Source: an uncultured Bacteroidota bacterium
GTDB lineage: Bacteria > Bacteroidota > Bacteroidia > Bacteroidales > F082
NCBI GenBank assembly: GCA_903891085.1
Contig: CAITDJ010000009.1
Span: forward strand, 1-64,000
Reading direction: 5' to 3'
Length of the DNA stretch: 64,000 bases
Part shown: in pieces, positions 34,074 to 42,419 of the stretch
Position numbering within the stretch: the first letter of the stretch is position 1
How the letters are laid out: each line of letters starts with the position of its first letter
Translations under genes and position numbers: made by a program
Notes under the pieces: generated by a model
The model's input: the letters and a program-made list of their open reading frames with translations, nothing else
What the model was told of the DNA's origin: nothing
The model's database searches: none

Positions 34074-35447
34074 ATGAAGAACCTACTTTTTTACGCACTG
34101 GCGTTAATAATTCTTGCAGGTTGCAGCAACACAAATCAAGGCGAATTGGTTGGTGTGAGAAAAAAGTCAAAACCATTTTATCAGCCCGATCCGTTCGGGA
34201 TGGCTTTTATACCACAAGGTAGTTATACCATGGGTGTTGGTGGCGAAGATATCACGTATGGTCAGTTGAATGAGCCTAAAACAATTTCAGTTTCTGCCTT
34301 TTTTATGGACGAAACTGAGATAACCAATAATGAATACAGAGAATTCGTTTATTGGGTACGCGATTCAATTGCCCGCACTATCCTTGGGGATGTGCTACCC
34401 GATGAATACCTGATAAGTGAAAACAAAAAAACAGGTGAAGTTTATGACCCACCCTATTTGAACTGGAAAACAGATATTGAATGGACCAGTGACAACCAGG
34501 ATGTGCGTGATGCCATGGAAGCCGGCCTGTACCTGCCAGATTTTGAACGCTACTTCCGTCGTAAAGAAATTGACACCCGTAAGCTAAACTATGAATATTA
34601 CTGGGTTGACCTTCAGGCAGCTGCTAAAAAAGAATTCAAAGAAGATGCTGATTTTCGCAAAGCCGGTTTGGCTAATCGTCCGCAAGGTCTTGCCAACAGA
34701 TCGGTATATGTGCGCAAAGAAATGATCAACGTTTATCCTGATACATTGGCTTGGATTCATGATTATACCTATTCATTCAATGACCCACTCACCGAAAAAT
34801 ATTTCTGGCATCCTGCTTATGATCATTATCCTGTGGTTGGTGTAAACTGGAGTCAGGCACGGGCTTTCTGTGTATGGAGAACCGAAAAACTTAATTCTTA
34901 TCTCCGTGCCCGCAAAGGTGAAGTAGCACTGGCCGAGTTCAGATTACCTACTGAAGCCGAATGGGAATGGGCTGCACGTGGCGGTAATCATCTCAATCCT
35001 TATCCCTGGGGAGGTCCTTACACACGCAATGAGCAGGGATGTTTCCTTGCCAACTTCAAACCGTTGCGTGGCAACTATATCGCAGATGGCGGTTTACGTA
35101 CTGTAATCGTAGGACATTATCCACCAAATGATTGGGGATTGTATGATATGTCGGGCAATGTTTCGGAATGGACAAACAGTGCCTTCGATCCGGCTTCTTA
35201 CAATTTCACCTGGGATATGAATCCTAACTACACCTATACCGCCAAAGAAAGCGACCCTCCTGCCATGAAACGTAAGGTAGTTCGCGGTGGTTCATGGAAA
35301 GACATTGAGTATTACCTGCAGGTAACCTCGCGTGCCTACGAATATCAGGACACATCCAAATGTTATATTGGATTCCGTACTATTCAACCCTTCTTGGGGC
35401 GCAACAAAGGTGACAATCCGGCAAAAGCATCAAGAGTTTACAGATAA
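34074..35447 (+). CDS. gldK: T9SS ring lipoprotein GldK/PorK
   Basis: The 457-residue protein starts with a lipoprotein signal (LIILAGCSN, Cys 17) and carries a formylglycine-generating-enzyme (FGE-sulfatase) fold: MAFIPQGSYTMGVGGED, MDETEITNNEYREFV, RLPTEAEWEWAARGG, GLYDMSGNVSEW and VRGGSWKD. GldK/PorK forms, with GldN/PorN, the large periplasmic ring attached to the outer membrane. The sulfatase-modifying chemistry is thought to be lost in this family. It is the first gene of the tight gldKLMN block. Confidence 0.96.
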   Translation: MKNLLFYALALIILAGCSNTNQGELVGVRKKSKPFYQPDPFGMAFIPQGSYTMGVGGEDITYGQLNEPKTISVSAFFMDETEITNNEYREFVYWVRDSIARTILGDVLPDEYLISENKKTGEVYDPPYLNWKTDIEWTSDNQDVRDAMEAGLYLPDFERYFRRKEIDTRKLNYEYYWVDLQAAAKKEFKEDADFRKAGLANRPQGLANRSVYVRKEMINVYPDTLAWIHDYTYSFNDPLTEKYFWHPAYDHYPVVGVNWSQARAFCVWRTEKLNSYLRARKGEVALAEFRLPTEAEWEWAARGGNHLNPYPWGGPYTRNEQGCFLANFKPLRGNYIADGGLRTVIVGHYPPNDWGLYDMSGNVSEWTNSAFDPASYNFTWDMNPNYTYTAKESDPPAMKRKVVRGGSWKDIEYYLQVTSRAYEYQDTSKCYIGFRTIQPFLGRNKGDNPAKASRVYR

Positions 35448-35483
35448 TCAACATTTTACATTAACTATAATTTTTTTCAAACA

Positions 35484-36509
35484 ATGGAATTTAGCAAGCT
35501 AGTAAGAAGCAAAGGATACAAAAACTTCATGTCGAAGCTCTATGGTATTGGAGCAGCAGTCGTTATCGTTGGAGCATTGTTCAAAATAAACCACTACAAC
35601 TACGCAAATGAAATGCTCATTGTAGGTTTAGGAACTGAAGCAATCATATTTTTCTTTTCAGCCTTTGAGCCTCCGCACGTTGAACCGGACTGGAGCCTTG
35701 TATATCCTCAGTTAGGTGGTATGTATCATGAAACTCCGGTTGAAAAAGAATTGGAAGGCAAGAAAACAGCTACACAAAAACTGGATCAAATGTTTAAAGA
35801 GGCGAATATCGAGTCGAGTACCTTGGACAGATTAAGCAGGGGTTTGCAAAAACTAAGTGAAAACGCTTCACAAATGAGCGACATCAGCAATGCAGCCGTG
35901 GCCACCAACGAATATGTTGATACCATCAAAGGTGCATCAAGATCAGCTTCTGAATTGGCAGGCAACTACAAAAAAGCATCTGAAGTGTTGGGTAAAGATG
36001 CAACTGCTTCTATTGAATACATTGAGAACATGAAGTCAGCATCAGCCAGCGCAGGCAAACTTAGTAACGCTTACGTTCAGGCCGCCGATATTATTAAATC
36101 GGACATGAACTCAACCGAAGAATTTGCAGGAACCGTGAAAGCTGCCGCACAATCAGCCAAACTTCTTGCCGAAACCTATGCCAAATCATCCGCATTAATC
36201 AGCAAATCAGTAGAAGCACTTGATTTTGGTTCTATTGATGGGTTGGCTTATAACAAACAACTCGAAAAGATTTCACAAAATCTCTCGAAACTGAATGCCG
36301 TATACGAACTTCAATTGCAAGGCACCACAAAAGCAAGCGATACAAGTGAAAAACTGCAGCACTCGATGAATGAATATCTCTTGAAAATGAATCAAACCGC
36401 TGTGAATGCAGGCCAGTTAAATGAGCAGCTTTCTGAACTTTCAGCCCGTATGACATCACTAAACAAGGTATATGGCAATATGTTATCTGCCATGACCGGT
36501 AAGGCTTAA
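35484..36509 (+). CDS. gldL: T9SS motor protein GldL/PorL
   Basis: The 341-residue inner membrane protein has two N-terminal helices: one begins SKLYGIGAAVVIVGALFKI and the second is ANEMLIVGLGTEAIIFFF. The long cytoplasmic region that follows is helical, with repeated SA-rich segments (DTIKGASRSASELAGNYKKAS, and similar units). GldL and GldM form the proton-driven motor of the T9SS; a conserved glutamate in the second helix is present (GTEAIIF). The cytoplasmic part is longer than in Flavobacterium GldL and closer in size to PorL. Confidence 0.96.
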   Translation: MEFSKLVRSKGYKNFMSKLYGIGAAVVIVGALFKINHYNYANEMLIVGLGTEAIIFFFSAFEPPHVEPDWSLVYPQLGGMYHETPVEKELEGKKTATQKLDQMFKEANIESSTLDRLSRGLQKLSENASQMSDISNAAVATNEYVDTIKGASRSASELAGNYKKASEVLGKDATASIEYIENMKSASASAGKLSNAYVQAADIIKSDMNSTEEFAGTVKAAAQSAKLLAETYAKSSALISKSVEALDFGSIDGLAYNKQLEKISQNLSKLNAVYELQLQGTTKASDTSEKLQHSMNEYLLKMNQTAVNAGQLNEQLSELSARMTSLNKVYGNMLSAMTGKA

Positions 36510-36555
36510 ACTCATACTGTAAATCAATTAATGACGAAATTAAAGAAATTATAAA

Positions 36556-38217
36556 ATGGCCGGATACAAAGAAACCCCAAGGCAGAAGATGATTGGTATG
36601 CTCTATTTGGTGCTTACTGCCTTGTTGGCCCTTAACGTCTCCAAGGATATTCTGAATGCCTTCCTCGTGGTGAATGATAGTATGGAAAGCTCAAATGAGA
36701 GTTTTTATACCAAGATTAACAGCGAATATGCAAAATTCGAGAGTCAATACCAGTTAAACCCGGGAAAGACACAAGAGTATTGGAACAAAGCGATGGAAGT
36801 CCGTGTGAAATCCTTTGAGATGATGAAATACATCGAAGATATAAAACAGGAAGTGGTAGCACGTTCTGAGAAAGTATCCATTGAAGAAGCACGCAAACTG
36901 TATTTTACTGTACAACAAGACCCGAATCCTTTGAAACCGGGGACGATGTATGATAAGTATGTAATTAATCTTTCAATTATCCCAACCAAAGATAAATTTG
37001 ACGAACCGACAAACTATATGATCGGTCAAAACAAGAATGGCAAAGCCTTTGAGCTGTCAGCCAAATTGAAAGAATACCGCAAATTTATACTGGGTGTAAT
37101 TGGTGAACAATATGCTGATAAATTGGGAATGGTTACTGATGGCAATTATCGTGATGCCTCAGGCGCACCTCAAAACTGGGAGATTTATAACTTCTATAAC
37201 ACCATCCTTGCCGCAAATGTTACAATCCTGAACAAAATTATTGCCGAAATACAAATAGCTGAATTTGATGCTATTAGCAATCTATATGGGAATATTTCGG
37301 AAAAAGATTTCAAATTTGATCATGTTGAAGCTAAGGTAATTCCTAAATCACAATATGTTTTGATGGGATCAACCTATGAAGCTGAAATTATGGTTGCAGC
37401 GTTCGACTCAAAAAGCCCGTCGACAGTAAAAATCGTCCGTGGTGCGGACAAAGTCTCCGAAGGTAATCTGAACGGTGCTCAAATTTTAAAATCAGAAAAC
37501 GGAACAGCAAAATTAGAATTTGCGGCTGCCAGCCCTGGTCCACAGCGCTATGCTGGTATTATCGAAATGGTTGACCCATCGACTAACGAATTGGCACGTT
37601 ATAGTTTCGCAGCTGATTATATTGTCGTACCGCGCACACTGACTGTTGCTCCTTTGAAAATGAATATCCTGTATAGTGGATTGAAGAATCCTGTTGCTGT
37701 GAATGCTCCGGGCGTCCCTTCAGAGTTAATAACTCCCTCCATTTCAAAAGGTAAAATCACCAAAAAAGAAGACGGTACCTACGATGTGGAAGTTCCAACC
37801 GGTGAAAAAACTGTAACTATCACTGCATCAGCAAGAATTGGTGACAATACGATGGACCTGGGCAGCTTTGTTTTCAGAGTAAAACGCGTACCCGATCCAA
37901 TTGCCAAAATTGCCAATTTGACTGACGGACAAATTGAAAAAAACAGATTGGTTGGTGCTCGTGCTATCATCCCTGAAATGGTCGACTTTGATTTTGCAGA
38001 TTTCAATTTCGAGATTATTTCATATCAGTTGTCAACTTACCGTGGTGGTGACTTACAGACAACAGGAACCATCAAAGGGAATATCTTCAACGAAACAGCC
38101 ATGAATTTCATTAAAAACGCTTCAAAAGGACAAAAACTCTATTTTGAGCGTATTCAGGCGAAAGGCCCGGATGGCACAATGCGTACCTTGAACCCTATCA
38201 ACTTAGAGATTAATTAG
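36556..38217 (+). CDS. gldM: T9SS motor/stalk protein GldM/PorM
   Basis: The 553-residue protein has a short cytoplasmic N-terminus (MAGYKETPRQKMIGMLY), one membrane helix (LVLTALLALNVSKDIL), and a large periplasmic part made of a helical D1 domain and beta-rich domains D2-D4. GldM dimers pass through the periplasm, linking the inner-membrane motor to the GldK-GldN ring. The C-terminal domain begins near VKRVPDPIAKI. The gene lies 46 bp after gldL. Confidence 0.96.
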   Translation: MAGYKETPRQKMIGMLYLVLTALLALNVSKDILNAFLVVNDSMESSNESFYTKINSEYAKFESQYQLNPGKTQEYWNKAMEVRVKSFEMMKYIEDIKQEVVARSEKVSIEEARKLYFTVQQDPNPLKPGTMYDKYVINLSIIPTKDKFDEPTNYMIGQNKNGKAFELSAKLKEYRKFILGVIGEQYADKLGMVTDGNYRDASGAPQNWEIYNFYNTILAANVTILNKIIAEIQIAEFDAISNLYGNISEKDFKFDHVEAKVIPKSQYVLMGSTYEAEIMVAAFDSKSPSTVKIVRGADKVSEGNLNGAQILKSENGTAKLEFAAASPGPQRYAGIIEMVDPSTNELARYSFAADYIVVPRTLTVAPLKMNILYSGLKNPVAVNAPGVPSELITPSISKGKITKKEDGTYDVEVPTGEKTVTITASARIGDNTMDLGSFVFRVKRVPDPIAKIANLTDGQIEKNRLVGARAIIPEMVDFDFADFNFEIISYQLSTYRGGDLQTTGTIKGNIFNETAMNFIKNASKGQKLYFERIQAKGPDGTMRTLNPINLEIN

Positions 38218-38239
38218 AACACAAATTCAGGAGGAACCC

Positions 38240-39088
38240 ATGAAAAAATTCATCATCGCTCTTTTTGTACTGGGCTTTGCATTAGGCTCATCACAAAAAC
38301 TTTCGGCACAAATTCTTGACGAAAGACCTGTGGATGGTTTGTTCGCAAGCGATGGCACCATTGATAAAGATCCAATTCCTTTCCCTTTCATCCGTCCCGC
38401 AGATGTGATGTGGTCGAAAAGAATCTGGCGCGAAATCGATTTTCGTCAAAAAATCAATCAGGCTTTCTACTATCCTACCGAGTCGCACAATAACTGGCGC
38501 AGTTTCATCAATGTTGTATTGGACGGATTGAAAGAAAATCAGTTTGTCGCTTACGACATTTCTAACACTGATGAACTTCTCGTGCCGATATCCTACAAAG
38601 ATATTATCGGAAAACAATCTGACACCTCTTACATCACCCAAAAGAGACCATACCCTCCTTATGATGAATATGATACCGTAATTATCCGCGATTTCGACCC
38701 ATCACAGGTAATGCGTTTGCGTGTTAAGGAAGACTGGTATTTCGACAAACAACGCTCACAAATGATGGTACGCATCATTGCGTTGTGTCCTGTGTTGATC
38801 GTTGAAAAAGATGGGAAGGAATTTTCTCAACCTTTGTTCTGGATCTCTTATGCCCAGGCAAGAAAAGTCCTGGCCAAGGCCGAAGTTTTCAACCGTCAGA
38901 ATTCAGCCGAAAAACGTACCTATGACGAAATTTTTTGGAAACGGATGTTCGACAGTTATATCATCAAAGAAGAAAATGTCTATGACCGCAAGATTAATCA
39001 ATATTCGACCGGTGTTGATGCCTTGCTCGAATCTGAACGCATCAAAATGGAAATCTTCAATTTTGAACACGATCTTTGGGAATATTGA
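38240..39088 (+). CDS. gldN: T9SS ring protein GldN/PorN
   Basis: The 282-residue protein has a Sec signal peptide (MKKFIIALFVLGFALGSS, cleavage near SAQ). The mature part matches GldN/PorN: MWSKRIWREIDFRQKINQAFYYP, LRVKEDWYFDKQRSQM, and the ending EIFNFEHDLWEY. It binds GldK to form the periplasmic ring. A full AGGAGGA Shine-Dalgarno lies at 38229-38235, 5 bp before the ATG; this is unusual here, as most genes in the window lack one. A terminator follows 22 bp after the stop. Confidence 0.96.
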   Translation: MKKFIIALFVLGFALGSSQKLSAQILDERPVDGLFASDGTIDKDPIPFPFIRPADVMWSKRIWREIDFRQKINQAFYYPTESHNNWRSFINVVLDGLKENQFVAYDISNTDELLVPISYKDIIGKQSDTSYITQKRPYPPYDEYDTVIIRDFDPSQVMRLRVKEDWYFDKQRSQMMVRIIALCPVLIVEKDGKEFSQPLFWISYAQARKVLAKAEVFNRQNSAEKRTYDEIFWKRMFDSYIIKEENVYDRKINQYSTGVDALLESERIKMEIFNFEHDLWEY

Positions 39089-39110
39089 GAAATTAAACCC
39101 CTACACGAAA

Positions 39111-39140
39111 AACTCTGCCCTAAAAGCAGGGTTTTTTTTT
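39111..39140 (+). terminator. terminator of the T9SS operon
   Basis: An 8-bp stem with one G-T pair (AACTCTGC / GCAGGGTT) and a 7-nt loop is followed by nine or more T residues. Confidence 0.85.
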
Positions 39141-39170
39141 GCTTCGTGCCGAAATACCAAATCGCCTTGC

Positions 39171-39178
39171 TATCTTAG
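39171..39178 (+). promoter_or_regulatory. -7-like element (TATCTTAG) of recG
   Basis: TATCTTAG differs from TAnnTTTG at one position and lies 21 bp before the TTG start of recG, giving a leader of about 15 nt. Confidence 0.35.
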
Positions 39179-39198
39179 CGCAATAAACTGTATGCAAC

Positions 39199-41301
39199 TT
39201 GAACAATCTGCTGGATAACAAAATTGAGTTTCTCAAAGGAGTGGGCCCCAAACGGGCAGCCATCCTGAACAAGGAATTGAATATTTTCACTTTCGACGAC
39301 CTGCTCAATTATTTCCCCTTCCGGCATACTGATAAAAGCCGTATCCATAAAGTGGCTGAAATCGACAATGACAATGTTTATTATCAGCTTGCCGGAAAAA
39401 TTGATAATATAAAATCATATGGAACCCCACGGCTGACAAGAATCACAGCAACTTTAACCGATGAAACGGGAAGTATCGAATTGGTCTGGTTCAAAGGACT
39501 GAAATGGATTAAAACAAGATTTGTTCCCCAACAGAAATACCTTCTTTTTGGAAAGGCTTCTGCGTTTAACAATAAATTCAACTTTGTACATCCTGATGTT
39601 GAGGATTTCAATCCGGCCGATTTCACGCAGGGCGAGAGTTTGCAAGGGGTTTACAATACAACTGAAGCAATGAAAACACAGGGCCTTGGCACAAAGTCAG
39701 TTGCTCGTCTTGTGAAAACACTGCTCTTTCAGGTTAAAGACATGATCACTGAAGTTTTTCCTCAATATATTCTCGACAAAGAAAAACTTATTTCCCGCGC
39801 TGACGCCTATTTCAACATACATCTGCCTTCCGATTCCAATATGCTGCAGTTATCGGTTAACCGTCTGAAATTCGAAGAGCATTTTTTCTTTCAGTTGCAA
39901 CTGCTTCACAACAAAAAAAACAGGGAGTTGTACGTGAAAGGCTTTCCTTTCAAAGTTGTCGGACAACTTTTTAATGATTTCTATGCCAATCATTTACCTT
40001 TTCCATTGACGAACGCACAAAAACGGGTAATCAAAGAAATCAGGCACGATTTGGGTGCCGGAACGCAGATGAACCGGTTGCTGCAGGGTGATGTTGGTAG
40101 CGGCAAAACCATCGTTGCATTGATGGTGATGCTGATTGCCTTAGACAATGGTTACCAGGCAGCCCTGATGGCTCCCACCGAAATCCTGGCAGCACAACAT
40201 CTCCAAACCATTCAGACACTGCTGGAGAAAATGCCGGTTGAAATCGCCTTGCTCACAGGATCGACAAAAGCAAAACAACGAAAAATAATCCATGAAGGAC
40301 TCCAAAACGGGACATTGCAAATACTGATTGGTACCCATGCACTTATTGAGGAAAATGTTCAGTTCAAACAACTGGGAATCACCATTATCGACGAACAGCA
40401 TCGTTTTGGAGTAGCACAGCGGGCCAGGATGCAGGAAAAGAATGATATTCCGCCTCATATCCTTGTAATGACGGCCACACCTATTCCGCGTACGCTGGCG
40501 ATGACACAGTATGGCGATCTCAACAATTCGCGTATTGATGAGATGCCACCTGGCAGAAAAATGGTTGAAACGCGTCATCTTTACCAGCATCAACGCCTGC
40601 AGATGATCGGTTTCCTGAAAAAACAAATCGCCATAGGGCGGCAAATCTATATCGTTTATCCCCTGATTCACGAATCTGAGAAACTCGATCTGATTAACCT
40701 CATGGAGGGTTACGAAAGCCTCTTGCGCGATTTCCCGGAACCCGATTACCGAATTTGCATGGTACACGGCCAGATGAAAGCAGCCGACAAGGATTTTGAA
40801 ATGCAACGTTTCGTAAAAGGGCAGGCGCATATCATGGTGGCCACCACAGTGATCGAGGTTGGGGTGAACATTCCAAATGCCTCGGTGATGGTGATCGAAC
40901 ACGCCGACCGTTTTGGATTGTCACAACTACACCAGTTGCGCGGCAGGGTCGGACGTGGTGCCGACCAATCGTATTGTTTGTTAATGACAGATTTTAAACT
41001 CACTGCCGAAGCAAAAAAGCGTATGGCAACGATGGTGCGCACCAACGATGGATTCGAGATCGCCGAAGTGGACTTGCAACTGCGTGGCCCGGGCGAAACA
41101 CAAGGCACCCGTCAATCGGGTCAGATTGAATTCAAATTGGGAAATCTTTTACAGGACGAAAAACTCATTAAATATGTGCGTCACCTCGTGAATCAGATGT
41201 TGGATGAAGACCCGCAACTGCTGAAACCCGAAAACCAGATCATGAAAACGCATTTCGAGAAAATCTTCAAAAAGACATTCGACTGGAGCCGGATCAGCTG
41301 A
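39199..41301 (+). CDS. recG: ATP-dependent DNA helicase RecG
   Basis: The 700-residue protein has the N-terminal wedge/OB domain with the FLKGVGPKRAAIL motif, and two helicase lobes: Walker A LQGDVGSGKT, Walker B IDEQHRFG, ATPIPRTLAMTQYGDL, and ending with the TRG-like region. RecG remodels stalled forks and branched DNA. The start is TTG at 39199: the predicted N-terminus NNLLDNKIEFLKGVGPKRA aligns with the family, and no in-frame ATG exists between the promoter and the first conserved motif. Confidence 0.96.
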   Translation: MNNLLDNKIEFLKGVGPKRAAILNKELNIFTFDDLLNYFPFRHTDKSRIHKVAEIDNDNVYYQLAGKIDNIKSYGTPRLTRITATLTDETGSIELVWFKGLKWIKTRFVPQQKYLLFGKASAFNNKFNFVHPDVEDFNPADFTQGESLQGVYNTTEAMKTQGLGTKSVARLVKTLLFQVKDMITEVFPQYILDKEKLISRADAYFNIHLPSDSNMLQLSVNRLKFEEHFFFQLQLLHNKKNRELYVKGFPFKVVGQLFNDFYANHLPFPLTNAQKRVIKEIRHDLGAGTQMNRLLQGDVGSGKTIVALMVMLIALDNGYQAALMAPTEILAAQHLQTIQTLLEKMPVEIALLTGSTKAKQRKIIHEGLQNGTLQILIGTHALIEENVQFKQLGITIIDEQHRFGVAQRARMQEKNDIPPHILVMTATPIPRTLAMTQYGDLNNSRIDEMPPGRKMVETRHLYQHQRLQMIGFLKKQIAIGRQIYIVYPLIHESEKLDLINLMEGYESLLRDFPEPDYRICMVHGQMKAADKDFEMQRFVKGQAHIMVATTVIEVGVNIPNASVMVIEHADRFGLSQLHQLRGRVGRGADQSYCLLMTDFKLTAEAKKRMATMVRTNDGFEIAEVDLQLRGPGETQGTRQSGQIEFKLGNLLQDEKLIKYVRHLVNQMLDEDPQLLKPENQIMKTHFEKIFKKTFDWSRIS

Positions 41302-41315
41302 TAAAGATAACTTCA

Positions 41316-41349
41316 AACTTTAGCTCACTCCGAACTTTAGCTCACTCCG
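41316..41349. repeat. two identical 17-bp units (AACTTTAGCTCACTCCG)
   Basis: Two perfect tandem copies, plus the start of a third, lie between recG and the SPFH gene, which converge here. It is the same unit as at 30784-30834. Confidence 0.9.
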
Positions 41350-41357
41350 AACTCACC

Positions 41358-42254
41358 TTACTTTCCATCAATTATAAATGGCACATTCTTTTTTGTGTCG
41401 AGAATAATGAGTTTGGCATTGGGCGAGGTGGCAATGGCCTTAATCATTTCATACTGAAGCTGTTTATCGCTGAGACCTGTGCTCAAAATAGTCTGGTAGT
41501 CGGCAATCCCCTGGGCTTCGACGCGTTTGCGTTCCGCTTCCTGTTTTTCTTTTTGCAACACAAACGTCATTTTCTGCGCATCCTGTTCGGCATTTATTTT
41601 CGATTCGATAGAAGCTTTTACCGATTCGGGCAGGGTGATATTCCTGACAAGTAGCTGCTCGAGCATCAACCCACGGTCTTTGAAATCTTTTTCAATCGAA
41701 CTGAAAATCCTTGCCTGAAACTCATCGCGTTTTGAGGAGTACAATGCCACGGCTTCATAATAAACAGCATTGTCGCGTATTTTGGTACGGCAGATCGGAC
41801 GAACGATGGTATTGATATAATCGGTCCCAATGTTTTTCAGAATATTGGGAGCCTCATTAGATACAACACGGTAAAGTACCGTGAGATCAATAACAACTTC
41901 CAATCCATCGGCTGACAACACACGAATGGCATCGTCTCCTGACCTGCTTCCTTCATCGGTAACACCCGACATGGTATAATTCTGGGTCTTGATGTCGAAC
42001 ATAACAACCTCAATCAAAGGGTTGATTAAATTCAGTCCGCTTTGCAGGGTATTGTTATACACTTTCCCGAAAAGTTTCTGAACACCTACCTCACCGGGTT
42101 CAATTTGCACCAGCGATGCAATGAGCAAACCAATGGCTGCAACAATAACTCCGATTATCCTGATGGTAACACTCCAGGCTTGTGCTGGTGAGTCCACCTT
42201 GGCGAGCACAAAGCCAGCCACTATAATTGCGATTCCTGCTAAAATGATTAACAT
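41358..42254 (-). CDS. SPFH/prohibitin family protein
   Basis: The 298-residue protein has two N-terminal hydrophobic segments (about 2-18 and 27-46), then the SPFH domain (IEPGEVGVQKLFGKVYNNTLQSG) and a charged coiled coil (about 215-260, KMTFVLQKEKQEAERKRVEAQGIADY). The domain order matches prohibitin-like proteins that form membrane microdomains or regulate proteases such as FtsH. No protease gene is next to it. Convergent with recG, divergent from pheT. Confidence 0.9.
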   Translation of the reverse strand: MLIILAGIAIIVAGFVLAKVDSPAQAWSVTIRIIGVIVAAIGLLIASLVQIEPGEVGVQKLFGKVYNNTLQSGLNLINPLIEVVMFDIKTQNYTMSGVTDEGSRSGDDAIRVLSADGLEVVIDLTVLYRVVSNEAPNILKNIGTDYINTIVRPICRTKIRDNAVYYEAVALYSSKRDEFQARIFSSIEKDFKDRGLMLEQLLVRNITLPESVKASIESKINAEQDAQKMTFVLQKEKQEAERKRVEAQGIADYQTILSTGLSDKQLQYEMIKAIATSPNAKLIILDTKKNVPFIIDGK

Positions 42255-42388
42255 AGTTTTATGTTTTAAAGGTGAATAATTTTAGGTAAAGTTAATATGT
42301 ATTTAATCTGTTTGTCTATTTCATTTAATCAAAAATAAATCTGAAGACTATGATTGGTGACAAACCTGACACTTTGACATTTTATCCC

Positions 42389-42396
42389 TATTTTTG
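42389..42396 (+). promoter_or_regulatory. -7 element (TATTTTTG) of pheT
   Basis: TATTTTTG lies 23 bp before the pheT ATG at 42420 and would give a leader of about 15 nt. Confidence 0.5.
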
Positions 42397-42419
42397 CAGC
42401 CTAAACAGCATTGCATCTT

